This document shows, in pieces, positions 24,969 through 35,337 of a DNA stretch of 64,000 bases. How positions within the stretch are numbered: position 1 is the first letter of the stretch; the number at the start of each line of letters is the position of its first letter. Source of the stretch: Cupriavidus yeoncheonensis (GTDB lineage: Bacteria; Pseudomonadota; Gammaproteobacteria; Burkholderiales; Burkholderiaceae); assembly GCF_905397275.1 (NCBI RefSeq), contig NZ_CAJPUY010000002.1:124001-188000 (forward strand). Direction: 5' to 3'. Made by a program: the position numbers and the translations under genes. The notes under the pieces were generated by a model. The model was not told where the DNA came from. It did not search any database and saw only the letters and a program-made list of their open reading frames with translations.

Positions 24969-26012
24969 ATGATTCCCGTCACCTACTTCGATGGCCGCTC
25001 TTCGCGAGCGCACCCGGCCACACTGGCCGTGGACGCCGGGCAGGCCGTGCTGCGCGATGCCGATGGCGCGGAACTGCGGCGCGCGGCGCTGTCGTCGCTG
25101 CGCGTATCGGAGCGGGTACGGCGCGCGCCGCGCCTGGTCACGTTCGCGGACGGCGCCTTCTGCCAGGTCAGCGACCACGCCGGGTTCGACCGGCTGCTCG
25201 CCGAGACGGGGCATCAGGAAGGCTGGGTGGTCAAGGCGCAGAACAGCTGGCGCATGGCGGGCATGGCAGTGGCTGCGCTGGTTGCCGTGTTCGTGCTCGG
25301 CTATTACGTAGTGCTGCCGTGGGGGGCGTCGCATATCGCGCAGGCAGTACCGCCCGCGCTCGAGGCGCAGCTCGGCCGCGCCACGCTGACAAGCCTGGAC
25401 AACGGGCTGGTCGAGCCCACGCGCCTGCCGCCCGCGGAACAGGCGCGCATCCGCACGGGCTTCGCCGGGCTGAAGCGGCCCGACGATCCAGGCCATGACT
25501 ACCAGATCGTGTTCCGCCGCGGCGGGCGCCTGGGCGCCAATGCGCTGGCCCTGCCCGGCGGCACCATCGTGGTCACGGACGAACTGGTGGGGCTGGCCGG
25601 CACGGGCGCCGGCATGCTCGGGGTGCTCGCACACGAGGCGGGCCATATCGCACAACGCCACGGCCTGCAGCAGGTCATCCAGGCCTCGGCGGTCGGCGCG
25701 CTGGCGGCCTATATGTTCGGCGACTATTCTTCGGTGCTGGCGGGCGTGCCCGCCGCGATGCTGACGCTGCGCTATTCACGCGAACACGAACGCGAGGCGG
25801 ATGCCTATGCCATCGAGATCATGCAGCGCAACCGGCTGCCGCCGTCAGCGCTCGCCGATGTCCTGGTCGCGCTCGAGAACCAGAACCGTGTCGCGCAGAA
25901 GAACGAACCCGCGTCCGGCGCCAGGGCGGAAGAACCTGCGCTGGACGATTTCCTCTCCACGCACCCGCACACGCGCGAACGGATCGAGGCACTGCGCGCG
26001 GCAGGCTCCTGA
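24969..26012 (+). CDS. Membrane-anchored M48 family metalloprotease
   Basis: A 347-residue protein with an N-terminal ~90-residue domain (beta-rich, DUF7092-like pattern PVTYFDGRSSRAHPATL), one transmembrane helix (about 96-115), and an M48 peptidase domain with zinc motif HEAGH (GVLAHEAGHIAQRHG) and the third ligand glutamate in EHEREADAYAIEIM. The catalytic part faces the periplasm if the single helix is an anchor. It follows the DUF898 gene and probably shares its transcript; together they suggest an envelope quality-control role, which is inferred. Confidence 0.85.
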   Translation: MIPVTYFDGRSSRAHPATLAVDAGQAVLRDADGAELRRAALSSLRVSERVRRAPRLVTFADGAFCQVSDHAGFDRLLAETGHQEGWVVKAQNSWRMAGMAVAALVAVFVLGYYVVLPWGASHIAQAVPPALEAQLGRATLTSLDNGLVEPTRLPPAEQARIRTGFAGLKRPDDPGHDYQIVFRRGGRLGANALALPGGTIVVTDELVGLAGTGAGMLGVLAHEAGHIAQRHGLQQVIQASAVGALAAYMFGDYSSVLAGVPAAMLTLRYSREHEREADAYAIEIMQRNRLPPSALADVLVALENQNRVAQKNEPASGARAEEPALDDFLSTHPHTRERIEALRAAGS

Positions 26013-26030
26013 CCGCGCGCGGACGACCTG

Positions 26031-26861
26031 TCAGGCGCCCGATCCCGCCACAGGCTGCTCATCGGCGGAACGCGCCTGCCTGCGATAAGCCCACACCACC
26101 ATGGCAATCCCGATCAGGATCATCGGCAGGCTCAGCCACTGGCCCATGGACAGGTGCAGCGCCAGCAGGCCCAGGAAATTGTCCGGCTCGCGCGCGAATT
26201 CTGCGGCAAAGCGGAAGCAGCCATAGCCGATCAGGAACACGCCGGACACCGCGCCCATCGGCCGCGGCTTGCGGGCGAACAGCCAGATGATGATGAACAG
26301 CGCCACGCCTTCGCCAGCGAACTGGTAGAGCTGCGACGGGTGGCGCGGAATGTTGTCGCCCGCCTGCGGGAAGATCATGCCCCAAGGCAGGTCCGTGGGC
26401 CGGCCCCACAGCTCGCCGTTGATGAAGTTGCCGATGCGCCCTGCTGCCAGCCCGCACGGGATCATGGGGGCGATGAAGTCGGTGACCTCCAGCCAGTGGC
26501 GCTTGCGCAGGCGCGCGAACAGCCACATCGCCACCAGCACCCCGAGAAAGCCGCCATGGAAGGCCATGCCGCCCTCCCACACCTTGAAGATCTCAAGCGG
26601 ATGCGCGAGGTAGTACGACGGCTTGTAGAACAGCACATAGCCGAGCCGCCCGCCCAGTATCACGCCCAGCACGCCGAAGAACAGCATGTCGTCGAGATCG
26701 CGCGTCACCCAGCCCTTCGCCGCCATATGCGGCTGGTGGATGCGCAGGCGCCCGAACCACAGGAACATGATGAACCCGGCCAGGTACATCAGCCCGTACC
26801 AGCGGATGGCAAGCGGGCCAAGATGGATGGCGACCGGATCGAATTGGGGATGAATCAGCAT
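26031..26861 (-). CDS. lgt: Prolipoprotein diacylglyceryl transferase
   Basis: Lgt transfers a diacylglyceryl group from phosphatidylglycerol to the lipobox cysteine of prolipoproteins at the inner membrane. The 276-residue protein has seven hydrophobic helices, the N-terminal [22 protein letters not shown], and the Lgt signature [17 protein letters not shown] including the essential arginine and asparagine. Length and motif order are normal. It converges on the M48 gene with 18 bp between stop codons. Confidence 0.95.
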   Translation of the reverse strand: MLIHPQFDPVAIHLGPLAIRWYGLMYLAGFIMFLWFGRLRIHQPHMAAKGWVTRDLDDMLFFGVLGVILGGRLGYVLFYKPSYYLAHPLEIFKVWEGGMAFHGGFLGVLVAMWLFARLRKRHWLEVTDFIAPMIPCGLAAGRIGNFINGELWGRPTDLPWGMIFPQAGDNIPRHPSQLYQFAGEGVALFIIIWLFARKPRPMGAVSGVFLIGYGCFRFAAEFAREPDNFLGLLALHLSMGQWLSLPMILIGIAMVVWAYRRQARSADEQPVAGSGA

Positions 26862-26878
26862 GGTGAGGTGGGTGGAAG

Positions 26879-27826
26879 TTATAAAGGCCCGGCAGCCACG
26901 GATACCGCAGATCCCGCAGATGCCAGCCCGCTCGCGATGTCGATCAGGGACCGCAGCGCCGGCGCGACGCCGGCGGCGCCTTCGCGCCAGACCAGGCCGG
27001 TCTCGATCTGCGGCCCCGCCTCGCGCAACGCGAGGTACGACACGCCGGTGCGGCGAAGGTTGCAGAGCGAGGCCGGCACCAGCGCCACCCCCATGCCCGC
27101 AGACACCAGGCTCACGATGGTCTGCATCTGGATGGCTTCCTGCGCGATCACTGGCGACAAGCCGTCGCGCGCATAGTAGCCCGTAATGATGTCATAAAAC
27201 ACCGGCGCGCTTCGTCGCGGGAAAATGATCAGCGGTTCCTGCGCGGCGTCGCGCAGCGAGACCTTGCCATCGGCCGGTGCGGCGCCGTGCGCGGGCCGCC
27301 AGCCGTCCGGCACGGCCAGCACCAGCGGTTCGCTGACCAGCGGCAGGTAGGACAGGCCGCGCGGCATGGCCGGCAACTGCGGGCGGATGACCAGCCCGGC
27401 GTCGATGCTGCCGTCGATCAGCGCCTCGAGCTGGATGTCGCTGGTAGCCTCGCGCAACTGCAGCTGGACCTCGGGATGCTGCGCGCGGAAGCGCCGCAGC
27501 AGGTCGGGCAGGATGCCGTAGTCGGCCGTACTGACGAACGCCAGCGCGAGCGAGCCGATCTCCCCGCGCGCGAACCGCTGCGCGAGCCCCGGCAGCGCCG
27601 CCGCATCGGCCAGTACGCGCCGGACCTCGGGCAGCCACTGCTGCCCGGCGGGTGTCAGCATCACCGAACGGCGCGTGCGCGCGAACAGCTGCACGCCGAT
27701 TGCGTCTTCCAGCGCCTGGATCTGCTGCGAAAGCGGCGGCTGCGTCATGGCCAGCCGCGTGGCCGCGCGCCCGAAATGCAACTCTTCCGCCACCGTGACG
27801 AAGTACCGCAGCTGGCGCAGGTCCAA
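26879..27826 (-). CDS. LysR-family regulator divergent from ilvD
   Basis: A 315-residue LysR regulator: helix-turn-helix at 1-60 ([40 protein letters not shown]) and a periplasmic-binding-like effector domain. The start is a TTG at 27826, chosen because AGGAG lies just upstream and LysR proteins begin with this very motif; the open frame continues 59 codons upstream through the operator and into the ilvD leader, which cannot be right. It is divergent from ilvD across 145 bp, so ilvD is a probable target. The effector is unknown. Confidence 0.82.
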   Translation of the reverse strand: MDLRQLRYFVTVAEELHFGRAATRLAMTQPPLSQQIQALEDAIGVQLFARTRRSVMLTPAGQQWLPEVRRVLADAAALPGLAQRFARGEIGSLALAFVSTADYGILPDLLRRFRAQHPEVQLQLREATSDIQLEALIDGSIDAGLVIRPQLPAMPRGLSYLPLVSEPLVLAVPDGWRPAHGAAPADGKVSLRDAAQEPLIIFPRRSAPVFYDIITGYYARDGLSPVIAQEAIQMQTIVSLVSAGMGVALVPASLCNLRRTGVSYLALREAGPQIETGLVWREGAAGVAPALRSLIDIASGLASAGSAVSVAAGPL

Positions 27827-27861
27827 TGGCGCTCCTGATATGTTTTTCGACTCAATAGCGG

Positions 27862-27903
27862 TCAAATAATATATTTGACACGCCAAAATGCAAGTCGCAT
27901 TCT
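27862..27903 (+). promoter_or_regulatory. LysR-type operator overlapping a predicted ilvD promoter
   Basis: TCAAATA-ATA-TATTTGA (27862-27878) is a perfect inverted repeat with the T-N11-A pattern of LysR sites. Its right arm merges into a consensus -35 TTGACA (27875-27880), followed 17 bp later by CATTCT (27898-27903). This would give an ilvD message with a leader of about 60 nt. Confidence 0.55.
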
Positions 27904-27971
27904 TTCGGCAAACATCGCTCTGCCTGCGCCGCGCGGCGGCGGCCGAGAAACATCCCCCGGAGACCCCCACC

Positions 27972-29645
27972 ATGGCATTCAACAAGCGCTCCCAGAACAT
28001 CACGCAAGGCGTGGCCCGTTCCCCGAATCGCTCGATGTACTACGCCCTCGGCTACAAGAAGGAGGACTTCGACAAGCCGATGGTCGGCATCGCCAATGGC
28101 CATTCGACGATCACGCCGTGCAACGCCGGCCTGCAGCGCCTGGCCGATGCCGCGATCGACGCCGTGAAGGCCTCCGGCGCCAACCCGCAGGTATTCGGCA
28201 CGCCCACCATCTCCGACGGCATGTCGATGGGCACCGAAGGCATGAAGTACTCGCTGATCTCGCGCGAGGTCATTGCCGACTGCATCGAGACCGCCGCGCA
28301 GGGCCAGTGGATGGACGGCGTGGTCGTGATCGGCGGCTGCGACAAGAACATGCCGGGCGGCATGATCGCGCTGGCACGCACCAATGTGCCGGGCATCTAC
28401 GTCTACGGCGGCACCATCCGGCCGGGCAACTGGAAAGGCAAGGACCTGACCATCGTGTCGTCGTTCGAGGCCGTGGGCGAATTCACCGCCGGCCGCATGA
28501 GCAAGGAAGACTTCGAGGGCGTGGAACAGAACGCCTGCCCGTCCACCGGCTCCTGCGGCGGCATGTACACCGCCAACACCATGAGTTCGTCATTCGAGGC
28601 GCTCGGCATGTCGCTGCTGTATTCGTCGACCATGGCCAACCCCGACCAGGAAAAGGTCGACAGCGCGGCCGAGTCGGCGCGCGTGCTGGTCGAGGCCGTC
28701 AAGAAGGACATCAAGCCGCGCGACATCATCACGCGCAAGTCGATCGAGAATGCGGTCAGCCTGATCATGGCGACCGGCGGCTCGACCAATGCCGTGCTGC
28801 ATTACCTTGCCATTGCGCACTCGGCCGAAGTCGAATGGACCATCGACGACTTCGAGCACATCCGCCGCAAGGTGCCGGTGATCTGCAACCTGAAGCCGTC
28901 GGGCCAGTACGTGGCCACCGACCTGCACAAGGCCGGCGGCATCCCGCAGGTCATGAAGATCCTGCTGAAGGCGGGGCTGCTGCACGGCGATTGCCTCACC
29001 ATCACCGGCCGCACGCTGGCCGAGGAACTGGAGCACGTGCCCGACCAGCCGCGCGCCGACCAGGACGTGATCATGCCGATCGAAAAGGCGCTTTACGCCG
29101 AAGGCCACCTGGCCATCCTGAAGGGCAACCTGGCCGAGGAAGGCGCGGTCGCCAAGATCACCGGCCTGAAGAACCCGGTCATCACCGGCCCGGCGCGCGT
29201 GTTCGAGGACGAGCAGAGCGCCATGGACGCCATCCTGGCCGACAAGATCAACGCCGGCGACGTGCTGGTGCTGCGCTACCTGGGGCCCAAGGGCGGACCG
29301 GGCATGCCAGAGATGCTGGCCCCGACCTCGGCCATCATCGGCAAGGGCCTGGGCGAGTCGGTCGGCTTCATCACCGACGGCCGCTTCTCGGGAGGCACCT
29401 GGGGCATGGTGGTCGGCCACGTCGCGCCCGAAGCGTACGTGGGTGGCACCATTGCGCTGGTGCAGGAAGGGGATTCGATCACCATCGATGCACACAAGCT
29501 GCTGCTGCAGGTGAATGTGTCCGACGAAGAACTGGCACGCCGCCGGGCCGGCTGGAAGCAGCCGGCACCGCGCTACACGCGGGGCGTGCTGGCCAAGTTT
29601 TCCCGGCTGGCGTCGACCGCTAGCAAGGGGGCGGTGACGGATTGA
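27972..29645 (+). CDS. ilvD: Dihydroxy-acid dehydratase
   Basis: IlvD dehydrates 2,3-dihydroxy-isovalerate and -methylvalerate in valine, isoleucine and leucine synthesis. The 557-residue protein starts [18 protein letters not shown] and contains [30 protein letters not shown] and [16 protein letters not shown], whose cysteines bind the iron-sulfur cluster, plus [19 protein letters not shown] near the C-terminus. The frame is open 28 codons upstream, but the ATG at 27972 with a preceding GGAG gives the family's usual N-terminus. Confidence 0.95.
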   Translation: MAFNKRSQNITQGVARSPNRSMYYALGYKKEDFDKPMVGIANGHSTITPCNAGLQRLADAAIDAVKASGANPQVFGTPTISDGMSMGTEGMKYSLISREVIADCIETAAQGQWMDGVVVIGGCDKNMPGGMIALARTNVPGIYVYGGTIRPGNWKGKDLTIVSSFEAVGEFTAGRMSKEDFEGVEQNACPSTGSCGGMYTANTMSSSFEALGMSLLYSSTMANPDQEKVDSAAESARVLVEAVKKDIKPRDIITRKSIENAVSLIMATGGSTNAVLHYLAIAHSAEVEWTIDDFEHIRRKVPVICNLKPSGQYVATDLHKAGGIPQVMKILLKAGLLHGDCLTITGRTLAEELEHVPDQPRADQDVIMPIEKALYAEGHLAILKGNLAEEGAVAKITGLKNPVITGPARVFEDEQSAMDAILADKINAGDVLVLRYLGPKGGPGMPEMLAPTSAIIGKGLGESVGFITDGRFSGGTWGMVVGHVAPEAYVGGTIALVQEGDSITIDAHKLLLQVNVSDEELARRRAGWKQPAPRYTRGVLAKFSRLASTASKGAVTD

Positions 29646-29682
29646 GGGGATTGGTCTGGCTGGCGGGGTCCTTGTAGGTGCC

Positions 29683-29861
29683 GCTGTTTCGCCAGGCGTA
29701 GCCGGCGAGTCTTAACTTGACCGGTTGTCGTTCTTGGCGGACGCTGCCTTTCGCCGGCTACGCCGGCGAAACAGCAGCGCCTGCCAAGCACGACACGCCA
29801 ATCAAACCCCTATCGGCTACCCCAGCGAAACAACCCCGCCTGCCAAGCACGAAGCGCCAAC
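29683..29861. repeat. Cluster of three related intergenic repeat units
   Basis: One unit at 29683-29708 (minus orientation) is the near-perfect inverse of 29751-29775; the shared core is TCGCCGGCTACGCC followed by GGCGAAACAGC. The second copy continues into 29754-29802, which is repeated directly at 29813-29861; both contain GCGAAACA and CGCCTGCCAAGCACGA. The units fill the 247-bp gap between ilvD and the DUF2486 gene and can fold into a large stem. They look like members of a dispersed intergenic repeat family. Confidence 0.75.
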
Positions 29862-29892
29862 CCCGACCAGGGAACCACCGCCCAATCCCCCC

Positions 29893-30423
29893 TCACATCC
29901 CCCCCGGATCCCTCTCGATCTCCTCCAGCGTTGCATCGAGCCATTCCACCAGCCGCGCCTCGAGCGCCTGTGTCAGCTCGGCCGCAAGCTGCGCCGTCAG
30001 CGGCGCCAGCCGCGCGCGCAGCGTGGCCTCGGTATGCGCCTCCACCACCTGTGGCCACTCGGTGCGGAACCGCATCATGACGCGCGTCAGGAGTTCGGTG
30101 CGCACTGCGCGCAAGTCGTCTTCTCCGGGCGCATCGGACAGGTAGCGGCCGGACAAGGCGTTGTCCTCAGGCTCGGTCACCGGCAAAGCCGTGTCGCCGT
30201 CGTCCAGCTCATCGGTCAGGACCGGTATGGCCAGCGCATCGGGCTCGCCGGTGTCGCCCACGTGCGTGACCACGCCCGATTCGGCCATGCCCGCGGTATC
30301 GATGACACCGGCATCGGAGGGCGTCGCAGCGGCATCCGGCAAGTCCACCACCTCGGTCAGCAGCGGAATGCTGTCGTTCGGCCCCAGCCGCGGGATCACC
30401 CGCGAGGTCGTGCGTTCGCTCAT
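29893..30423 (-). CDS. DUF2486-type conserved hypothetical protein
   Basis: A 176-residue acidic protein with an N-terminal RVIPRLGPNDSIPLLTEVVDLP, a long low-complexity Asp/Pro/Ala middle, and a helical C-terminus (RVMMRFRTEWPQVVEAHTEATLRARL...). It resembles the DUF2486 proteins found next to holC in Burkholderiaceae; no activity is known. The PLLTEVV motif recurs later as IPVLTDELDD, suggesting short linear motifs repeated in a disordered region. Its start overlaps the holC stop by 4 nt. Confidence 0.7.
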   Translation of the reverse strand: MSERTTSRVIPRLGPNDSIPLLTEVVDLPDAAATPSDAGVIDTAGMAESGVVTHVGDTGEPDALAIPVLTDELDDGDTALPVTEPEDNALSGRYLSDAPGEDDLRAVRTELLTRVMMRFRTEWPQVVEAHTEATLRARLAPLTAQLAAELTQALEARLVEWLDATLEEIERDPGGM

Positions 30424-30854
30424 GCGGAATCTCCCTTGGGCTGGCTGAGGTCGTGGTGCGTCAGCGGATAGCCGCGCTCACGGTAGAAGCGGTAGCGTTC
30501 GCGCCCGGCCTCGCGGTCTTCGGCGCCGGCGCCCACCACTTCGATCAGGCGTTCAAAGCTGGCGAACTGCGCCGGTGCCTGCGCGTCCAGGTTGATCAGC
30601 AGCTGGTGGTGCGGCAAGTCGTCCAGCCGGGCGGCCAGCACGATCGGCGTGACGGCCGCGTTGGGACTGTCCACGCCGCAGTGCGGCAGGAAATCCAGCG
30701 GCGAGAACGTCCACAGGCGCGCGTCGAGTTCCGCGAGCTGCGGCGGCTGGCCGTGCACCACCACCTTCTGGCCGGCGCCGTACGCCTTGCGGACCAGCCG
30801 GCAGACATAGCCCAGCTTGTCCGGCACGTTGCTGTGGAAATCGATGCGCGTCAT
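30420..30854 (-). CDS. holC: DNA polymerase III chi subunit
   Basis: HolC links the clamp loader to single-strand binding protein during replication. The 144-residue protein has the family's opening TRIDFHSNVPDKLGYVCRLVRKAYGAGQKVVVHG, then LDARLWTFSPLDFLPHCG and the later VVGAGAEDREAGRERYRFYRERGYPLTHHDL. Placement directly after pepA is the standard proteobacterial order. It follows pepA by 22 bp. Confidence 0.9.
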   Translation of the reverse strand: MTRIDFHSNVPDKLGYVCRLVRKAYGAGQKVVVHGQPPQLAELDARLWTFSPLDFLPHCGVDSPNAAVTPIVLAARLDDLPHHQLLINLDAQAPAQFASFERLIEVVGAGAEDREAGRERYRFYRERGYPLTHHDLSQPKGDSA

Positions 30855-30876
30855 GACTGCCTGCCCCTTGCGCCCG

Positions 30877-32409
30877 TCAGGCGGCGCGATCCATCAGGAA
30901 CTGCGCCAGCAGCGGCACCGGACGGCCGGTGGCACCCTTGGCCGCGCCGCTCTTCCAGGCCGTGCCTGCGATGTCCAGGTGGGCCCAGTCGTACTTCTCG
31001 GTGAAGCGCGCCAGGAAGCAGGCGGCGGTCACGCTGCCGGCCGGACGGCCGCCGATATTGGCCATATCGGCGAAGTTCGACTTGAGCTGGTCCTGGTACT
31101 CGTCGTCCAGCGGCATGCGCCAGGCGGTGTCCATGGACTTGCGGCCGGCCTGCAGGAGCTGGTCCGCAAGCGCATCGCTGCGGGCGTAGAGACCGCTGTT
31201 GATGTGGCCCAGCGCGATGATGCAGGCGCCGGTCAGCGTGGCAACGTCGATCACGGCGGCCGGCTTGAAGCGCTCTACGTAGGTCAGCGCGTCGCACAGG
31301 ATCAGGCGGCCTTCGGCGTCGGTGTTCAGGATCTCGACAGTCTGGCCGGACATGCTGGTCACCACGTCGCCGGGCTTGGTGGCCACGCCGCTGGGCATGT
31401 TTTCGCAGGTCGGCACCACGGCGATCACGTTGAGCTTCAGGCCCATCTCGGCCACGGCCTGCAGCGTGCCCAGCACCGAGGCCGCGCCGCACATGTCGTA
31501 CTTCATTTCGTCCATGCCCTCGCCCGGCTTGAGCGAGATGCCGCCGGTATCGAAGGTAATGCCCTTGCCCACCAGCACCACGGGCGCCTGCTTGGCACCC
31601 GCGCCGTCATAGCGCAGCACGATGAACTGCGGCGGCTCGACGCTGCCCTTGGTCACGGACAGGAACGAGCCCATGTTCAGCGCTTCGATCTGCTTGCGGC
31701 CGAGCACTTCCGCCTTGAGCTTGTGGCGCTTGGCAATGGCGCGCGCCGTGTTGGCCAGGTAGGTCGGGGTGCAGATATTGGACGGCAGGTTGCCCAGGTC
31801 GCGCGTCAGTTCCATGCCGTTGGCAATGGCCGTGCCTCGCACCACGGCCTGGGTCGCGGCCTTGGCATCGTTGGCGTCCACGGCCAGCACCACCTTGCGC
31901 AGGGTCGGCTTGTCGGCGGCGCCCGGCTTGCCGTTGGGGCGCTTCAGGCCCGGGTGACGCTCCAGCAGGCGGTAGCCGGCATCGCGCACCAGCGTGATGG
32001 TGGTAATGACCGCCCAGCCGATGTCGCGCTGCTGCGGCGGCTGCTGGGACAGGCACCACAGCGCCGAGGTGGCGCGCGTGGCCGACAAGGCACGCACGGC
32101 CGTGCGCACGGCTTCGGCAAACGCCTTGTCGCTGAAGTCCGCCTCCTTGCCCAGCCCGACCAGCAGCACGCGGGCAGCACCCACGCCGGCCACTTCGTGC
32201 AGCGTGAGCTGCGTGCCGCGCTTGCCTTCGAAGTCGCCCTGCTTCAGCAACCGTGCGACCAAGCCCTTGGTTGCCACGTCGAGGGCTTTGGCCACGCCCG
32301 CCAGATTCTGGCCTTCGAACACACCGACCACCAGGCAGTCGGTCTTGGTCGCCAGGAAACCATTTTGGCCGGCTTTACTCCAATCCAGGGCTTTTGTGCT
32401 AAATTCCAT
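30877..32409 (-). CDS. pepA: Leucyl aminopeptidase (cytosol aminopeptidase)
   Basis: PepA is a two-metal aminopeptidase that removes N-terminal residues in peptide turnover; E. coli PepA also binds DNA. The 510-residue protein has the N-terminal macro-like domain and the M17 catalytic domain with [16 protein letters not shown] (metal-binding Lys and Asp), MKYDMCGAA and the signature NTDAEGRL. The start at 32409 gives MEFSTKAL with a GGAAG site upstream; 60 further open codons upstream belong to the divergent lptF promoter region. Confidence 0.93.
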   Translation of the reverse strand: MEFSTKALDWSKAGQNGFLATKTDCLVVGVFEGQNLAGVAKALDVATKGLVARLLKQGDFEGKRGTQLTLHEVAGVGAARVLLVGLGKEADFSDKAFAEAVRTAVRALSATRATSALWCLSQQPPQQRDIGWAVITTITLVRDAGYRLLERHPGLKRPNGKPGAADKPTLRKVVLAVDANDAKAATQAVVRGTAIANGMELTRDLGNLPSNICTPTYLANTARAIAKRHKLKAEVLGRKQIEALNMGSFLSVTKGSVEPPQFIVLRYDGAGAKQAPVVLVGKGITFDTGGISLKPGEGMDEMKYDMCGAASVLGTLQAVAEMGLKLNVIAVVPTCENMPSGVATKPGDVVTSMSGQTVEILNTDAEGRLILCDALTYVERFKPAAVIDVATLTGACIIALGHINSGLYARSDALADQLLQAGRKSMDTAWRMPLDDEYQDQLKSNFADMANIGGRPAGSVTAACFLARFTEKYDWAHLDIAGTAWKSGAAKGATGRPVPLLAQFLMDRAA

Positions 32410-32574
32410 CGCGCTTCCTTCTAGGGGCTTGTAGACACGAAAGCCTCCATTATCCGCGATTTTTACCAGCGACCTGCCGCTGCCGATCCGCCCCGCCGCC
32501 AGCCCGCTGTCCTGCGAGGCACTTCGCACACGGCACATCGCCCGCGCCGGCCGGCAGTCCGGAACCGACACCGC

Positions 32575-33696
32575 ATGATCCTTCAACAAGCCCTGCGACG
32601 CGAGCTCGCCTACACCGCCGGCGCGGTGTTCCTGGTGATGCTGACCTTCATGCTCACGTCGCTTGTGATCCGTATCCTGGGCCTGGCCGCCAATGGCAAG
32701 GCCAGCCCCAACGACGTGCTGATCCTGATCGGCCTGGCCACCATCGGCTACCTGTCCATCCTGCTCTCGGCCACGCTGTTCATCTCGACGCTGATCGTGC
32801 TCACGCGCTGGTACAAGGACTCCGAGATGGTGGTGTGGTTCTCGGCCGGCATCTCGCTGCGCGACCTGGTCAAGCCGGTGCTGCAGTTCGCGGCGCCCTT
32901 CATCCTGCTGGCACTATTGCTCGGCGTGTTCGCATGGCCGTGGGCCAACCAGCAGAGCGCGTTGTTCCGCGACCGCTTCGAGCAGCGCGGCGTGCTGTCG
33001 ATGATTGCCGCGGGACGCTTCATCGAGCCGTCCAACGGCAACTACGTGCTGTTCATCGAAGGCATCGACGGCAACATGGAGTACGCGCGCAACGTCTTCG
33101 TCGCCAATGCCGAGGCCAACAAGGTCGGGGTCGCGCTGGCCCACAAGGGCAAGTTCGAGACCATGCCCAATGGCGACCGCCTGGTGGTCATGGAAAACGG
33201 CCGCCGCTATGCCGGCACGCCGGGCCAGATCGACTACCGCATCGTCGAATTCGAACGCTATGCCGTCAAGGTGGACAACAAGCCACCTGAAAGCCAGAAC
33301 GAGCAGCCGCCCAAGAGCCGCAACACCATCGACCTGCTGCGCAATCCCACACGCGAGAACCTCGGCGAGCTGCTCTGGCGCATTTCGCTGCCGATCCTTG
33401 CCTTCAATTTCGTGATGATCGCCATCCCGCTGGCGTACGTGAACCCGCGGCTCGGCCGCTACACGCCGCTGGTGTTCGCGGTGCTGATCTACCTGACCTA
33501 CAGCAACATGATCAACCTGGCCCAGTCCTGGGTGCGCTCCGGCTCGGTCCCGTTCTGGCTGGCCTGGTGGCCGATCCACCTGGTGGTGTTCCTGGCCGCG
33601 CTGCTGATGTTCCGCTACCGGCAGAACCGCAGCCTCGGTGGCTGGCGCGCCGTGTTCGGGCGTCGTCCCGCGCCCGCCAAGGGGGGCACGGCATGA
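32575..33696 (+). CDS. lptF: LPS export ABC transporter permease LptF
   Basis: LptF and LptG form the inner-membrane half of the Lpt bridge that extracts lipopolysaccharide. The 373-residue protein has the YjgP/YjgQ layout: three N-terminal helices ([22 protein letters not shown]...[30 protein letters not shown]), a periplasmic beta-jellyroll (about 125-265) and three C-terminal helices. It is divergent from pepA, as in E. coli, and overlaps lptG by 4 nt. Confidence 0.92.
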   Translation: MILQQALRRELAYTAGAVFLVMLTFMLTSLVIRILGLAANGKASPNDVLILIGLATIGYLSILLSATLFISTLIVLTRWYKDSEMVVWFSAGISLRDLVKPVLQFAAPFILLALLLGVFAWPWANQQSALFRDRFEQRGVLSMIAAGRFIEPSNGNYVLFIEGIDGNMEYARNVFVANAEANKVGVALAHKGKFETMPNGDRLVVMENGRRYAGTPGQIDYRIVEFERYAVKVDNKPPESQNEQPPKSRNTIDLLRNPTRENLGELLWRISLPILAFNFVMIAIPLAYVNPRLGRYTPLVFAVLIYLTYSNMINLAQSWVRSGSVPFWLAWWPIHLVVFLAALLMFRYRQNRSLGGWRAVFGRRPAPAKGGTA

Positions 33697-34847
33697 GGCT
33701 GCTGCGTGTCTACGAGCGCTACTTCGCGCGCCAGGTCTATGGGGTGTTCATCTTCATCCTGTTCGCGGTGCTGTCGCTGTTCGTTTTCTTCGATTTGCTC
33801 AATGAGCTGGAAAGCGTCAACGGCAAGTACACCTCGCTGATCGCATTCTTCCACGTCGTGTTGCAGGCGCCGACGCGCGTCTATGAGGTATTGCCGATCG
33901 CGGTGCTGATCAGCGCAATCTACGTCTTTTCGCAGCTGGCCAGCCAGTCTGAGTACACGATCTTCCGGGTGGCGGGGCTGAATACGCGGCAGGCCCTGTT
34001 TTCGCTGTTCAAGCTGGCGGTACCGCTGGCCCTCATCACCTTCATCTTCGGCGAGTTCATCGGCCCGCGCGCCGAGCAGTTCGCGCAGAAGGTGAAGCTG
34101 GAAGCCATCGGCGCCACGGTATCGTCGGACTTCCGTTCCGGCGTCTGGGTCAAGGACCGCGACAAGGATCCGAGCGGCAGCGGCGAGATCACCCGCTTCG
34201 TCAACGTGGCCGGGCTGCGGCCGGACCAGACCATCACGGGCATTACGGTCTACGAGTTCGATGCCGAGTACCGCCTGCGCGTCATCCGGGTGGTGAAGGA
34301 AGGCCGCTACCAGGGCGCCCAGTCGTGGCTGCTCAGCGACGTCAACGAGACGCGCTTCTCCGAACTGGGCAAGCCGCCCGGCGCGCCGGGCGACGGGCTC
34401 GCGCCGGAGTTCCGCGCCGAGCAGGTGCGGTTCCCCAGCATCACCATGCATTCCGAGCTGACCCCGCAGATCCTGTCCGTGCTGCTGGTCACGCCCGAAC
34501 GCATGTCCACGCTGGACCTGTTCCGCTATATCCGGCACCTGCGTGACAACAAGCAGGACACGCAGCGCTACGAGATCGCCTTCTGGAAGAAGGTGGTCTA
34601 CCCGCTGACCCTGTTCGTCATGATGGCCCTGGCCCTGCCCTTCGCCTACCTGCACGCACGTGCCGGCGCGGTGGGTGTCAAGGTGTTCGGCGGGATCATG
34701 CTGGGGCTGTCTTTCCACCTGTCGAATACGCTGTTTTCGCACGTGGGGCTGCTGCATACCTGGCCGCCGATCCTCTCGGCACTGGTGCCCGGCACGCTGT
34801 ACCTGCTGTTTGCACTGACGGCGCTGCGCTGGGTGGATCGTCACTGA
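33693..34847 (+). CDS. lptG: LPS export ABC transporter permease LptG
   Basis: Partner of LptF. The 384-residue protein begins [38 protein letters not shown] and shows the same six-helix plus periplasmic jellyroll layout, with VYEVLPIAVLISAIYVFSQLASQSEYTIFRVAGL, the hallmark of LptG. The ATG at 33693 overlaps the lptF stop (ATGA); the frame is open upstream inside lptF but the overlap and the conserved N-terminus decide the start. Confidence 0.93.
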   Translation: MRLLRVYERYFARQVYGVFIFILFAVLSLFVFFDLLNELESVNGKYTSLIAFFHVVLQAPTRVYEVLPIAVLISAIYVFSQLASQSEYTIFRVAGLNTRQALFSLFKLAVPLALITFIFGEFIGPRAEQFAQKVKLEAIGATVSSDFRSGVWVKDRDKDPSGSGEITRFVNVAGLRPDQTITGITVYEFDAEYRLRVIRVVKEGRYQGAQSWLLSDVNETRFSELGKPPGAPGDGLAPEFRAEQVRFPSITMHSELTPQILSVLLVTPERMSTLDLFRYIRHLRDNKQDTQRYEIAFWKKVVYPLTLFVMMALALPFAYLHARAGAVGVKVFGGIMLGLSFHLSNTLFSHVGLLHTWPPILSALVPGTLYLLFALTALRWVDRH

Positions 34848-34857
34848 CGCAAGGGCC

Positions 34858-35274
34858 ATGATGCCTCCGACCGCAGCCCCGCCCCGCCGCCAGGCCCTCG
34901 TGTTGTTCGCGCACGGCGCGCGCGATGTGCGTTGGCGCGAACCGTTTGACCGGCTGGCGCGGAAGCTCTGCGCTGCCCTGCCGGGGACGCCGGTCCGGCT
35001 TGCCTTCCTGGAACTGATGTCGCCGCAGTTGCCGGAGGCCCTGGCTGAGCTGGCTTCCGCCGGCATCGGTGAAGTCACTGTGGTGCCCGTGTTCTTCGGG
35101 CAGGGCGGTCACTTGCGGCGGGACCTGCCGGCGCTGGTCGATACCTGCAGGCAGCAATATCCCGCCTTGTCGATTCGCTGCGCGGCAGCGGTCGGTGAGG
35201 ACGACAGCGTGCTGGATGCGATTGCCGCGTACTGCGTGGCCTCGCTCGCCCCGGCCGCGACTGGCGGCGCCTGA
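34858..35274 (+). CDS. cbiX: Short-form CbiX/SirB sirohydrochlorin chelatase
   Basis: A 138-residue single-domain class II chelatase: LVLFAHGARDVRW with the metal-binding histidine, FLELMSPQLPEAL, and VVPVFFGQGGHLRRDLP with the second histidine. Short CbiX proteins act as homodimers and insert cobalt or iron into sirohydrochlorin. Because SUMT and siroheme-dependent sulfite reductase are encoded just downstream (opposite strand) and the cobalamin genes are 20 kb away, siroheme is the likelier product. It lies 10 bp after lptG and may share its transcript. Confidence 0.82.
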   Translation: MMPPTAAPPRRQALVLFAHGARDVRWREPFDRLARKLCAALPGTPVRLAFLELMSPQLPEALAELASAGIGEVTVVPVFFGQGGHLRRDLPALVDTCRQQYPALSIRCAAAVGEDDSVLDAIAAYCVASLAPAATGGA

Positions 35275-35304
35275 AAAAAAACCGGGCAGATGCCCGGTCT
35301 TTCT
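35274..35304. terminator. Bidirectional terminator between cbiX and cobA
   Basis: ACCGGGCA (35281-35288) and TGCCCGGT (35291-35298) form a perfect 8-bp stem, with an A-run just before and a T-rich tract (TCTTTCTTT) just after. It serves the convergent cbiX and the cys operon. Confidence 0.85.
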
Positions 35305-35337
35305 TTCGCCTGCTCTCTTAAGCCTCGTTAAGCTGCC

